Source: Streptomyces flaveus
Lineage (GTDB): Bacteria; Actinomycetota; Actinomycetes; Streptomycetales; Streptomycetaceae
Assembly: GCF_014647675.1 (NCBI RefSeq)
Contig: NZ_BMPQ01000001.1
Span: forward strand, 653,133 to 717,132
Reading direction: 5' to 3'
Length of the DNA stretch: 64,000 nucleotides
The position numbers and the translations under genes are program-made. Below are positions 27,300 to 36,353 of this stretch, in pieces (within the stretch, counting starts at the first letter, position 1; every line of letters begins with the position of its first letter). A model generated the notes under the pieces. The model made no database searches. It was not told the DNA's origin and was given only the letters and a program-made list of their open reading frames with translations.

Positions 27300-27350
27300 C
27301 GGCCCTGATCAGCTCCTCTCAGATCCACCCTGAGCTCTACTGCCCAGGCC

Positions 27351-28358
27351 CTACTCCTCCTGCCCCGCGACCGCTCCCCTGAACGTGGCCCGGTACGCCC
27401 CCGGCGACACCCCCAGCGCCGCGTGGAAGTGCTGACGAAGGGACGCGGCCGTGCCGAAGCCCGCCTCCGCCGCGATGCGGTCGACGGTGTGGTCGGTCTG
27501 TTCCAGCAGTTCACGCGCCCGGTCGACGCGGCGCTGGGTGAGCCACTGCATGGGCGTGAGGCCGGTCTCCTCGCGGAAGCGGCGGCTGTACGTACGGACA
27601 CTCATCGCGTCCCGCGCGGCCAGCTCGCGCAGGGTCAGCGGGTCGGCAAGCCTGGCCAGCGCCCAGGCGCGCGAGGCGGAGGTGGTCGAGCCCGTCAACT
27701 GGCCGTCCGGCACCGGGCGTTGGATGTACTGCGCCTGGCCGCCCTCCCGGTGCGGCGGTACGACGGTACGGCGGGCCACGTTCGCCGCGACCGCCGCGCC
27801 GTGGTCCCGGCGGATCATGTGCAGGCACAGGTCGATACCGGCCGCCTCGCCCGCGGAGGTCAGTACGCGGTCCTCGTCGACGTACAGGACGTCGGGGTCC
27901 ACGCTCACTTCGGGGAACGTCCGCGCGAAGAGGTCCGTCGACATCCAGTGCGTGGTCGCCCGCAGGCCGTCCAGGAGTCCGGCCGCGGCGAGGACGAACG
28001 CGCCGGTGCAGATGGAGGCGATACGCGCGCCACGAGCGCGGTCCAGCGCTTCGGCCAGCTCCGCGCTCAGGCCGCCGGGCTTCAGGTACTCGTCCTCCTC
28101 GTGCGACGACGGGACGATCACCGTGTCGGCGGTCGCGAGGGCCTCCGGGCCGTGGGGCGCGTAGATCGGGAAGTCCGCGTCCGTACGGATCATGCCGGGC
28201 GTGACGGCGCAGGTCAGGAGGGTGTAGAGCGGCCGGCCCGAGTGTGAGGTCGCGTTGCCGAACAGCTGGTGGGCCAGGCCCAGTTCCATCGGCAGGACGC
28301 CGTCCCGGACGAGGACGGCCACTCGGTGCGGCGCTTTTTCTGCCATCACGCGGTCCAT
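27351..28358 (-). CDS. GlxA-type transcriptional regulator (DJ-1/PfpI plus AraC HTH)
   Basis: About 335 residues. The N-terminal DJ-1/PfpI-like domain has VAVLVRDGVLPMELGLAHQL and the nucleophile-elbow-like ARIASICTGAFVLAAAGLLDG. The C-terminal AraC region has two HTH motifs (LTLRELAARDAMSVRTYSRR and TVDRIAAEAGFGTAASLRQH). The start is uncertain: ATGs at 28385, 28358 and 28346 are in frame. I prefer 28358 because the first overlaps the TGGCCA repeats. It is divergent from an MFS transporter, a likely target. Confidence 0.85.
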   Translation of the reverse strand: MDRVMAEKAPHRVAVLVRDGVLPMELGLAHQLFGNATSHSGRPLYTLLTCAVTPGMIRTDADFPIYAPHGPEALATADTVIVPSSHEEDEYLKPGGLSAELAEALDRARGARIASICTGAFVLAAAGLLDGLRATTHWMSTDLFARTFPEVSVDPDVLYVDEDRVLTSAGEAAGIDLCLHMIRRDHGAAVAANVARRTVVPPHREGGQAQYIQRPVPDGQLTGSTTSASRAWALARLADPLTLRELAARDAMSVRTYSRRFREETGLTPMQWLTQRRVDRARELLEQTDHTVDRIAAEAGFGTAASLRQHFHAALGVSPGAYRATFRGAVAGQEE

Positions 28359-28392
28359 GGCCAGATTCTTGCACATCATGGCCATCTGGCCA
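28358..28392. promoter_or_regulatory. Three TGGCCA palindromes between glxA-type regulator and MFS gene
   Basis: TGGCCA occurs at 28358-28363, 28379-28384 and 28387-28392, about 40-70 bases upstream of the MFS start and at the regulator's own 5' end. The cluster is a candidate operator for the divergent AraC-type protein. Confidence 0.4.
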
Positions 28393-28429
28393 CTCGCTGC
28401 GAGACCCCCGAAAACGGAGGGTCGACGTC

Positions 28430-29704
28430 ATGACCACTGACTCGACCAGGACCTCGAACCGCACCTGGACCCCGACCCGACCCCGGAACCGCACCCCTTG
28501 GATCATCGCCACCGCCGCCGCCCTCGCCATCGTCACCGCCGGTGCCTTCACCACCCTCGCGGGGCTGCTCGTCGGGCCGTTGCACGAGGAGTTCGGGTGG
28601 TCGCGGGGCACGATCGGACTCGGGACGTTCGTGAGCATGGCGCTGTATGGGGCTACGGCGCCGTTCGCGGCCGCGCTGATGGACCGGTTCGGGATGCGGC
28701 GGGTCGCGACCACCGCCCTCGCCCTCGTCGCAGCGGGCGCCGGGCTGACCACGACGATGACGGCGTCCGCCCAGTTCGTCCTGTACTGGGGCGTGTTCGT
28801 GGGGCTCGGCACGGGTGCCACGGCGACGGCGTTCGCGGCGACGGTCACCGAGCGGTGGTTCGTGGCGCGGCGCGGGCTGGTCACGGGGCTGCTGACGGCG
28901 GCGAGCGTGGTGGGGCAGTTCGTGTTCCTGCCGGTGCTGTCGGAGGTGATCGACGCGCACGGCTGGCGGTCCGCCGCGCTCACCCTGGCCGTGGCGGCGA
29001 CGGCCGCCCTGCCCCTCGTATGGCTGCTGCTGCGGGACCATCCGGCGGATGTCGACCAACCTCCGTACGGGGCACGGGAGTTCGTGCCCAAGCCCGCGCC
29101 CGTGCCGGGAGCCGCCCGGCGTGCGGTCCGCGTCCTCGCCCGCGCCACTCGCACGGCGCCCTTCTGGCTGCTCGCCGGCACCTTCGCCGTCTGCGGGGCG
29201 TCCACCAACGGCGTCATGTGGACGCACTTCGCGCCCGCCGCGCACGACCACGGGATGCCGGTGACCGTCGCCGCCTCGCTGCTGTCGCTCATCGGGATCT
29301 TCAACGTGGCCGGAACGGTCGGCTCCGGGCTGCTGACCGACCGCCTCGACGCGCGCCGGCTGCTCGCCACGTACTACGCCCTGCGCGGCCTCACCCTCCT
29401 CGCGCTGCCGCTGCTGCTCACCGCGACCGTCGGGCCGCCGATCGTCACCTTCGTCATCGTCTTCGGGCTGCTCGACGTGGCGACGGTCCCGCCGACGCTC
29501 GCACTGTGCCGCGCGCACTACGGCTCCGACGCACCGGTCGTCTTCGGCTGGGTCAACGCCGCCCACCAACTGGGCGCAGGACTCGTCGCCTTCCTCGGCG
29601 GCACGGCCCGGGACGCCTTCGGCTCGTACGACTTCGTGTGGGTAGCGGCGGGAGCCCTGTGCGCGATGGGCGCGCTGATGTCCCTCACGATCAAAGCCCG
29701 TTGA
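28430..29704 (+). CDS. MFS transporter (monocarboxylate/OFA-like)
   Basis: The 424-residue product has twelve predicted membrane helices. Motif A-like loops are visible in ALMDRFGMRRVATT and LLTDRLDARRLLAT. The N-terminal pattern HEEFGWSRGTIGLGTFVSM resembles the monocarboxylate/oxalate-formate branch of the superfamily. ATG 28430 follows GGAGGG. It is divergent from the GlxA-type regulator, which may control it. The substrate is unknown. Confidence 0.85.
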   Translation: MTTDSTRTSNRTWTPTRPRNRTPWIIATAAALAIVTAGAFTTLAGLLVGPLHEEFGWSRGTIGLGTFVSMALYGATAPFAAALMDRFGMRRVATTALALVAAGAGLTTTMTASAQFVLYWGVFVGLGTGATATAFAATVTERWFVARRGLVTGLLTAASVVGQFVFLPVLSEVIDAHGWRSAALTLAVAATAALPLVWLLLRDHPADVDQPPYGAREFVPKPAPVPGAARRAVRVLARATRTAPFWLLAGTFAVCGASTNGVMWTHFAPAAHDHGMPVTVAASLLSLIGIFNVAGTVGSGLLTDRLDARRLLATYYALRGLTLLALPLLLTATVGPPIVTFVIVFGLLDVATVPPTLALCRAHYGSDAPVVFGWVNAAHQLGAGLVAFLGGTARDAFGSYDFVWVAAGALCAMGALMSLTIKAR

Positions 29705-29709
29705 TGTAC

Positions 29710-29744
29710 CGCGCCCCTAAAAGGAGGCCGCAGGCCTTCCTTTT
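29710..29744. terminator. Stem-loop after the MFS gene
   Basis: CGCCCCTAAAAGGA pairs with the TCCTTTTAGGGGCG arm around a short GC-rich loop, directly after the MFS stop and facing the convergent MFS gene. The right arm forms the start of a dispersed repeat found twice more in the window. Confidence 0.65.
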
Positions 29745-29813
29745 AGGGGCGCGGGGCTGTGTCAATTTGCGGCTCCGCCGCGTGGGCGCGACCAGCCACA
29801 ACGAACCCGCAGC
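29739..29813. repeat. Dispersed intergenic repeat, copy 1
   Basis: A block of about 75 bases starting CTTTTAGGGGCGCGGGG and ending near GACCAGCCAC...CCGCAGC. It matches copy 2 at 34374-34447 nearly base for base and the ends of copy 3 at 63754-63802. All copies lie just after or between convergent gene ends. Confidence 0.85.
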
Positions 29814-29827
29814 TTCAAACCGCCCCC

Positions 29828-31306
29828 TCAGCGGAGCGCCACCGTAGCCGTCAGCGGCCGCGCGATGTCCTCCAGGGACCGGCGTTCGGCGCGTATCGCC
29901 AGGGCCGCCGCGACAAGGCCCGCCGCGCACATCAGGGCGGCGCCGATCTGGAAGGCGAGGACGGTGTCGGCGACGACGCCCGACTCGGTCAGCTTGGCGA
30001 AGAGCAGGGGGCCGCTGATGCCGCCGGCCGCGGTGCCGATGGCGTAGAAGAAGGCGATGGCCATGGCGCGGGTCTCCATCGGGAAGACCTCGGAGACCGT
30101 GAGGTACGCGCTGGACGCGCCCGCCGAGGCGAAGAACAGCACCACGCACCAGCAGGCCGTCAGGGTCGTCGCGCTCAGCGAGCCCCGGTCGAAGAGCCAG
30201 GCCGTGCCGAACAGCAGCAGACCGGAGAGCAGGTACGTCGACGAGATCATCACCCGGCGGCCGACGGTGTCGAAGAGCTTGCCGAGCAGGAGCGGGCCGA
30301 GGAAGTTGCCGGCCGCGATGACGGCGAAGTAGTAGCCGGTGTCGGAGGTCGAGACGTCGAAGAACGTGGTGAGGATGGCGCCGAAGCCGAAGGTGATCGC
30401 GTTGTAGAGGAACGCCTGGCCGATGAAGAGGGAGAAGCCGAGCACGGCGCGACGGCGGTACTGGGAGAAGACCGTACGGGCGATGGTGCCGAAGCCGATG
30501 CTCTCGCGCCGGCGGATGGTGATCTCGCCTGCGGGGCGCGGGAGTTCGCGGCGGCCGGTGTGCTCCTCGTGTTCCTCGGCGACCTGTTCCTCCACCGAGG
30601 AGACCAGCCGTTCCGCCTCCTCCTCCCTGCCGTGGATGAGCAGCCAGCGTGGGCTTTCGGGAACGTTGCGGCGGACGAGGAGGATGACCAGGCCGAGGAC
30701 GACGCCGAGGGCGAAGGTGAGGCGCCAGCCGACGTTGATGGCGAACAGGTCCGTGTCCAGCGCGACGATCGACAGCAGGGAGCCGCCGATCGCACCGAGC
30801 CAGAAGCTGCCGTTGATGATCAGGTCGACCCGGCCGCGGTAGTGGGACGGGATCAGCTCGTCGATCGCCGAGTTGATCGCCGCGTACTCGCCGCCGATGC
30901 CGAAACCGGTGAGGAACCGGAACGCGAAGAACCACCAGGAGTGGAAGGAGATGGAGGTCAGGGCCGTGGCGCCCAGATAGACGGCGAGCGTCACCATGAA
31001 CAGCTTCTTGCGGCCGAAGAGGTCGGTGAGCCGGCCGAAGAACAGCGCGCCCGCGCAGGCCCCGGCGACATAGAGGGCAGCGGCGATGCCGGTGACCTGC
31101 GCGGAGGTGATCGGCAGTCCGCTGCCCTCCTCGGAGAGGCGCCCGGCGATGTTGCCGACGACGGTGACCTCTAACCCGTCCAGGATCCAAACCGTGCCGA
31201 GGCCGATCACCACCGTCCAGTGCCAGCGTGACCAGGGCAGGCGGTCGAGGCGGGCGGGGATGGCTGTGGTGACGGTACTGCCGGTCTGCGGCTCGGTGAC
31301 GGACAT
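29828..31306 (-). CDS. MFS metabolite:H+ symporter-like transporter
   Basis: The 492-residue product has twelve membrane helices of the sugar-porter/metabolite:H+ symporter type. Signatures are GALFFGRLTDLFGRKKLFMV (motif A) and FRFLTGFGIGGEYAAINSAI. VPESPRWLLIHGREEEA is the PESPRxL motif before the central loop and LFDTVGRRVMI lies in the second half. The long acidic central loop is normal. The substrate may be a sugar or an organic acid; the neighbours do not decide. Confidence 0.88.
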   Translation of the reverse strand: MSVTEPQTGSTVTTAIPARLDRLPWSRWHWTVVIGLGTVWILDGLEVTVVGNIAGRLSEEGSGLPITSAQVTGIAAALYVAGACAGALFFGRLTDLFGRKKLFMVTLAVYLGATALTSISFHSWWFFAFRFLTGFGIGGEYAAINSAIDELIPSHYRGRVDLIINGSFWLGAIGGSLLSIVALDTDLFAINVGWRLTFALGVVLGLVILLVRRNVPESPRWLLIHGREEEAERLVSSVEEQVAEEHEEHTGRRELPRPAGEITIRRRESIGFGTIARTVFSQYRRRAVLGFSLFIGQAFLYNAITFGFGAILTTFFDVSTSDTGYYFAVIAAGNFLGPLLLGKLFDTVGRRVMISSTYLLSGLLLFGTAWLFDRGSLSATTLTACWCVVLFFASAGASSAYLTVSEVFPMETRAMAIAFFYAIGTAAGGISGPLLFAKLTESGVVADTVLAFQIGAALMCAAGLVAAALAIRAERRSLEDIARPLTATVALR

Positions 31307-31363
31307 GGGCTCGGCTCCCTCCTCGTCGAGCGAACCCCGGACGGGTCCCCGACTGCGGAGGGG

Positions 31364-32743
31364 TTACGCCCCCAATGCCCGCGACACCGTGTAGATGACC
31401 AGCCCCGCCAGCGAGCCCACCACCGTGCCGTTGATCCGGATGAACTGCAGGTCGCGGCCGATGTGCGCCTCGATCTTCCTGGTGGTGTGCTCGGGGTCCC
31501 AGCCCGCGACGGTGTCCGTGATGAGGGAGGTGATCTCGTCGCGGTACGTCGTCACCACGTACACCGCCGCGTCCTCGACCCAGCCGTCGATCTTCGACTG
31601 GAGGTTCGGCTCGGTGGACATCCGCTGCCCGAGTGACAGCAGCGAGGCCCGTACGCGCAGCCGCAGTTCGCTGCGCTCGTCCTCGGCGGCGGACACGATC
31701 ATCTGCCGTACGGAGGACCAGGCGGAGGCGATGATGTCCTGCACCTCGCCACGGCCGAGGACCTCGCGCTTGAGGTTCTCCACACGGCCACGGGTGTCGG
31801 TGTCGGACTGCAGGTCGGCGGCGAAGTCGGTGAGGAAACGGTCGAGGGCGCCGCGGGCCGGGTGGGCGGGCATGTCGCGCATCTCGGTGACGAAGCGCAG
31901 CAGTTCCTTGTAGACGCGCTCACCGACCCGCTTGTCGACGAACCGCGGGGTCCAGCCGGGGGCGCCGCCCTGCACGGCGTCCATCACCTGGTCGTTGTGC
32001 AGGACCAGCCAGTCGTGGGCGCGTACGCAGATCAGGTCGACGGCACGTTTGTGGCCGCCCTGCGCGACGATGCCCTCCAGCATCTTCCCGATGCGCGGGG
32101 CGATCTCCGCCGAGTCGGCCCGCCGGTTGATGGCCTCCCCGACGATGGCCTGCACGTCGGAGTCGCGGAGCACGGCGAGGGCGCCCCGCAGCGCGGTGGA
32201 CAGTTCCGCGGTGACCCGGTCGGCGTGCTCCGGGACGGCGAGCCAGGCGCCGAGGCGGCTGCCGATGCCGACGGCGCGCAGACGCCCCCGTACGACCTCC
32301 CGTGACAGGAAGTTCTCGCCGACGAACTCGCCCAGGGAGACGCCCAGCTGGTCCTTCTTGGTCGGGATGATCGCGGTGTGCGGGATGCGCAGACCGAGGG
32401 GATGGCGGAACAGGGCGGTGACGGCGAACCAGTCGGCGAGCGCGCCCACCATGCCCGCCTCGGCCGCCGCCGCGACATACCCGGCCCAGGCACCCGCGCC
32501 CGCGTGGGACGCCCACTTGGCGAGTACGTAGATGACGGCGACCAGGAGCAACAGACCGGTGGCCGTGATCTTCATCCGGCGGACACCGCGGCGCTTCTCC
32601 TCGTCGGCGGCGCTGTAGTAGCCCATGGACCGGTTGCTGGTGCGGTTGCCGGTCCGGTTACTGGCGCGGACCGGCTGGGCATCTGCCCCTATGAGCTCGG
32701 TCTGCTCAGTGTGTTCGACTTCATCCGCTTTCGTACGTTCCAT
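31364..32743 (-). CDS. DUF445 family membrane protein
   Basis: The 459-residue product has an N-terminal membrane helix (KITATGLLLLVAVIYVLAKW). The DUF445 signature is GMVGALADWFAVTALFRHPLG followed by IPHTAIIPTKKDQLGVSLGEF. A long helical middle part follows, with a C-terminal membrane helix (GTVVGSLAGLVIYTVSRAL). Function is unknown; the family resembles spore- and envelope-associated proteins (YheB-like). The start ATG 32743 follows GTGGAG; a longer frame upstream is non-typical. Confidence 0.85.
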   Translation of the reverse strand: MERTKADEVEHTEQTELIGADAQPVRASNRTGNRTSNRSMGYYSAADEEKRRGVRRMKITATGLLLLVAVIYVLAKWASHAGAGAWAGYVAAAAEAGMVGALADWFAVTALFRHPLGLRIPHTAIIPTKKDQLGVSLGEFVGENFLSREVVRGRLRAVGIGSRLGAWLAVPEHADRVTAELSTALRGALAVLRDSDVQAIVGEAINRRADSAEIAPRIGKMLEGIVAQGGHKRAVDLICVRAHDWLVLHNDQVMDAVQGGAPGWTPRFVDKRVGERVYKELLRFVTEMRDMPAHPARGALDRFLTDFAADLQSDTDTRGRVENLKREVLGRGEVQDIIASAWSSVRQMIVSAAEDERSELRLRVRASLLSLGQRMSTEPNLQSKIDGWVEDAAVYVVTTYRDEITSLITDTVAGWDPEHTTRKIEAHIGRDLQFIRINGTVVGSLAGLVIYTVSRALGA

Positions 32744-32963
32744 CCACTCCACCCGTTCGCAGAACCCGTACCCATTGTCCCTTTCCCGCCGCCATCCCCC
32801 TTCCTGACCGACTCCTGGAACGGAACAGGAGTTCCCGGCGTCTTCCGTTCGGGGATTCGAGACGGGAACGGGGGGCCCGTCGGACACCTCCCGCGCCATG
32901 CCTCATCATGAGGTCATCACATCGGAGCCCTGGGCTCCCACTGCTCTAGGAGACCTGCACCGC

Positions 32964-34304
32964 ATGACCAAGCGTCACGGTTATGCCCTGCTGTCGGCGA
33001 TCATCGCCATGATCATGGCCGTTTCCGCGGCCATCTACGTCGGAGTCGGCTTCGACGACGGCGCCGCCCGGGACACGATGGCGGGCGGCCGTGGCCCGCA
33101 CAACAACCCGGCGGCTCCCGCGTCCACCGGCGTCTGGGTCGGCACCTGGTCGACATCCCCGTCCGGTGCCGAGCCGGGCACCGAGACGAACGGCATGGCC
33201 GGCCGTTCCGTACGCAATGTCGTGCACGCGGGCGTGGGGGGCACCGCGGCGCGCGTCACCCTGTCGAACCTTTACGGGCAGCAGCCGCTCAACATCGCGC
33301 ACGCCTCGATCGCCGTGGCGGCCACCGCGAACAACGCCGCCGCTGCCGCCGACACCATGCGCCGCCTCACCTTCGGCGGCAGCCCCTCGGTGATCGTCCC
33401 GCCCGGGCAGCAGGTGGTCAGCGACGCCGCACGGCTGCTGATACCGCACGACACGGACATCCTGGTGACCACGTACTCGCCCACACCGTCCGGTCCGGTC
33501 ACCTATCACCCGACGGCGCGGCAGATCTCGTACACCGCTCAGGGCGACCGCACGGAGGACGTGACCGGGGTTCCGTACACCGGGCAGACCCAGGTCTGGC
33601 GCTATCTGACGGCGGTGGACGTGCTGAGCAACGAGTCCGAGGGCACGGTCGTCGTGATCGGCGACTCACTCACCGACGGCGTGACCTCCAGCATGGGCGA
33701 GAACCGGCGCTGGACCGACGCCCTCGCCGACCGGCTGCGGCTGCGCGGCCGCGACCGAGACGGCTCGGACGTGCCCCGCTACAGCGTCGTCAACCAGGGC
33801 ATCAGCGGAAACCGCCTGCTGGCCGGCGGCGGGGGCCGCCCCGCCGGGAACCCGAGCGCACTGAACCGCTTCGACCGTGACGTCCTCGACCGCACCAACG
33901 TCAAGGCCGTCGTCATCGCCCTCGGCGTCAACGACATCCTGCGCACCCCGCACCAGACCGACCCCGACAAGATCACCTCCGGTCTGCGCGAGCTGACAGA
34001 GCAGGCCCACAACCGCGGACTACGCGTCATCGGCGCGACCCTCATGCCGTTCCAGGGCCACCGCGGCTACCGCCCCAACCTCGAAGCCACCCGCCAGGCC
34101 GTCAACGCCCAGATCCGCTCGGGCGACATCTTCGACGACTACGTCGACTTCGACGAGGCGGTCCGCGACTCGTACAACCCGCGCCGCCTCAACCCCCTGT
34201 ACGACTCGGGGGACCATCTGCACCCGAGCGACCGGGGGTACGAGCAGATGGCGAAGAAGTTCGACCTGGACACGCTGAAGGGGGCGGCTCCGGCGGAGCT
34301 GTGA
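32964..34304 (+). CDS. Secreted SGNH/GDSL esterase
   Basis: The 446-residue exported hydrolase has a membrane-type signal (GYALLSAIIAMIMAVSAAIYV). A beta-rich region of about 200 residues (GTWSTSPSGAEPGT onward) is followed by the SGNH catalytic blocks. These are GTVVVIGDSLTDG (Ser), NQGISGNRLL (Gly), IALGVNDIL (Asn) and YDSGDHLHPSDRGYEQMA (Asp/His). Substrates are typically acylated polysaccharides or lipids. AGGAG lies upstream of ATG 32964. Confidence 0.9.
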   Translation: MTKRHGYALLSAIIAMIMAVSAAIYVGVGFDDGAARDTMAGGRGPHNNPAAPASTGVWVGTWSTSPSGAEPGTETNGMAGRSVRNVVHAGVGGTAARVTLSNLYGQQPLNIAHASIAVAATANNAAAAADTMRRLTFGGSPSVIVPPGQQVVSDAARLLIPHDTDILVTTYSPTPSGPVTYHPTARQISYTAQGDRTEDVTGVPYTGQTQVWRYLTAVDVLSNESEGTVVVIGDSLTDGVTSSMGENRRWTDALADRLRLRGRDRDGSDVPRYSVVNQGISGNRLLAGGGGRPAGNPSALNRFDRDVLDRTNVKAVVIALGVNDILRTPHQTDPDKITSGLRELTEQAHNRGLRVIGATLMPFQGHRGYRPNLEATRQAVNAQIRSGDIFDDYVDFDEAVRDSYNPRRLNPLYDSGDHLHPSDRGYEQMAKKFDLDTLKGAAPAEL

Positions 34305-34373
34305 GGCTGGGGGCTGGAAGGCGCAGTCTTTAGGCGCAGGAGCGCAGGCTTCGCGGGAAGCCGCAGGCTTTTG

Positions 34374-34447
34374 CTTTTAGGGGCGCGGGGCTGTGTCGAT
34401 TTGCGGCTCCGCCGCGTGGGCGCGACCAGCCACGACGGCGCCGCAGC
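34374..34447. repeat. Dispersed intergenic repeat, copy 2
   Basis: This block starts at CTTTTAGGGGCGCGGGG and ends at CCGCAGC. It differs from copy 1 at only a few positions. It sits between the convergent GDSL esterase and DUF1707 genes. A GC stem just upstream (AGCGCAGGCTTCGCGGGAAG region) may help terminate transcription. Confidence 0.85.
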
Positions 34448-34474
34448 CGACACACCGCCTCCCCGGCCGAGCTC

Positions 34475-35326
34475 TCAGTCCCGGCGCCGCCGCTCGTCAC
34501 GCTCCTCGTGACGAGCCCGGCGCCGCTCCTCCCGATGCTCCCGCATCAACTCCCGATGCTGCTCCATCGCATCACGGTGGACGGACCGAGCCTGGTCCAG
34601 CGCCTCCCGGTGAGCGGAGGAGTGCTCCTCCAGTTCCCCTTGGCGGCCAGCCTTCCGCTCAAGCTTCTCCTGACGCCGCTGCTCCTTGATCCGCAACCGC
34701 TCCGCCCTGGTCAGCTTCCGCTCAACCCCGACACCACCCCAGAAGGCGAACCCCGTCACGATCACACGCGGCGCCCCGGGATCGCCCCGTACACCCTCCT
34801 CACGGTGATCGAAACCACCCATGACCCCGATCCCGCGCACAACGACCTCAACACCGGGCGGCACGACCACCTGCACACCACCCATGATCGCCACACAGTT
34901 GATGACGACCTCACGGTCCGCGAAATCCGCCTCGCGCAGATCGATCGTGCCGCCACCCCAGAACGCGAACGCGTTGAACCGCCTCGGCATGGTCCAGCGC
35001 CCCTTGCGCTCGAACCCCGACATGATCGCGACACCCCACTGCGACGAACCCTCGCCCCCGACGATCCGCCCCGCCCAGTCACCCGACCCGGACCCGGCGG
35101 GCTCCTTGACCATCGACACAGGAGAAGGCGGCGTCACCCCGGCGGCAGGCAGATCGCGGGTGATCGGCGCGAGCTCCCCGTACGTACGGGCCTTGTACGT
35201 CGCGTCGAGCCGTTCCTCGAACTCCTCCATGTCGAGGCGGCCTTCCGCGACGGCCTCCCTGAGCACTTCGGCGACTCGTTCACGGTCTGCGTCTGACGCC
35301 CGCAATTCGGGGAGTTCTTCGGTCAT
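34475..35326 (-). CDS. DUF1707 protein with LiaF-like C-terminal domain
   Basis: Of 283 residues, 7-60 are DUF1707 (LRASDADRERVAEVLREAVA, then GRLDMEEFEERLDATYKA). The middle is a cell-wall-active-antibiotic response (LiaF-like) beta domain: FNAFAFWGGGTIDLREADFA, VAIMGGVQVVVPPGVEV and VTGFAFWGGVGV. The end is a highly charged coiled-coil-like tail rich in Glu/Arg. LiaF-type proteins modulate envelope-stress signalling. Ten bases separate it from the ABC ATPase, so it is likely part of that operon. Confidence 0.88.
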   Translation of the reverse strand: MTEELPELRASDADRERVAEVLREAVAEGRLDMEEFEERLDATYKARTYGELAPITRDLPAAGVTPPSPVSMVKEPAGSGSGDWAGRIVGGEGSSQWGVAIMSGFERKGRWTMPRRFNAFAFWGGGTIDLREADFADREVVINCVAIMGGVQVVVPPGVEVVVRGIGVMGGFDHREEGVRGDPGAPRVIVTGFAFWGGVGVERKLTRAERLRIKEQRRQEKLERKAGRQGELEEHSSAHREALDQARSVHRDAMEQHRELMREHREERRRARHEERDERRRRD

Positions 35327-35336
35327 ATACCGAAGC

Positions 35337-36350
35337 CTACGAGGTTGCCTTCTCCGCGTACATGCGGCTGATGACAGCCTCGATGTCCGGTTCCCGCACC
35401 GAGAGGTCCACCAGCGGATACTCGGCGGCGATCCGCGCGACGAGCGGCGCCGCCGACGCCGAGGCCGGGAAGGCGAGCCACTGCCGCGGCCCCTCGACCT
35501 TCACCACACGCGCCGACTCGACCTCGATGGGCGGCAGTTCGCGCTCCAGGTCCACCACCAGCGTCCGCTCGCTGTCGCCGATCTCGTGCAGCCCGGTGAG
35601 CGGGCCGTCGTACATCATGCGCCCGTGGTCGATGACCATCACCCGCGAGCACAGCTGCTCGATGTCCTGCAGGTCGTGCGTGGTCAGCAGCACCGTCGTA
35701 CCGCGCTCGGTGTTCACCTCCCGCAGGAACTCCCGGACATTCGCCTTGGAGACCACGTCCAGGCCGATCGTCGGCTCGTCGAGGTAGAGCACCTCCGGAT
35801 CGTGCAGCAGCGCCGCCGCGATGTCCCCGCGCATCCGCTGCCCGAGGGAGAGCTGCCGCACCGGGACGTCCAACAACGCGCCCAGATCGAGGAGTTCGAC
35901 GAGACGGTCGAGGTTCTCGCGATAACGGCCGTCCGGGATGCGGTACATGCGGTGCATCAGCTTGTACGAGTCGATCAGCGGGAGGTCCCACCACAGCGTC
36001 GTACGCTGCCCGAACACCACCCCGATCCGGTGCGCCAGCCGCGTCCGCTCACGGGACGGATCGATGCCGGCGACGCGCAGCCGGCCGCCGCTCGGCGTGA
36101 GGATCCCCGTCAGCATCTTGATCGTCGTCGACTTGCCCGCACCGTTCGGCCCGATGTAGCCGACCATCTCGCCGCGCGCCACGGAGAAGGAGATCGAGTC
36201 GACCGCCCGTACCTGGTGCCGCTCCCGGCGCAGGAAACCGGTCTTCTTGCGTACGTCGAAGACCTTCTCGACGCGGTCGAGCTCGATGAAACCGCCCGTC
36301 ACACCGCCTGCCCCAACACCCGTCACACCATCTGTCACACCGTCTGCCAC
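35337..36350 (-). CDS. ABC-2 type transporter ATP-binding protein
   Basis: The 337-residue ATPase has Walker A GYIGPNGAGKST (about 64-75), Q-loop VVFGQRTTLWWDLP, signature QLSLGQRMRGD and Walker B LYLDEPTIGLD. The H-loop is LLTTHDLQDIEQLC. It works with the two membrane proteins encoded directly upstream as an ABC-2 exporter. The first 20 residues are a low-complexity GVTDGVTG repeat, so translation may begin later, near FIELDRVEK. Confidence 0.9.
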   Translation of the reverse strand: MADGVTDGVTGVGAGGVTGGFIELDRVEKVFDVRKKTGFLRRERHQVRAVDSISFSVARGEMVGYIGPNGAGKSTTIKMLTGILTPSGGRLRVAGIDPSRERTRLAHRIGVVFGQRTTLWWDLPLIDSYKLMHRMYRIPDGRYRENLDRLVELLDLGALLDVPVRQLSLGQRMRGDIAAALLHDPEVLYLDEPTIGLDVVSKANVREFLREVNTERGTTVLLTTHDLQDIEQLCSRVMVIDHGRMMYDGPLTGLHEIGDSERTLVVDLERELPPIEVESARVVKVEGPRQWLAFPASASAAPLVARIAAEYPLVDLSVREPDIEAVISRMYAEKATS

Positions 36351-36353
36351 TGA

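Noticed and set aside
29691..31190. 499-residue open frame antisense to the sugar-porter-like MFS gene
   Set aside because: It is Arg/His/Pro-rich with no motifs, typical of a shadow frame in 70% GC DNA. The overlapping frame has twelve membrane helices and MFS motifs.
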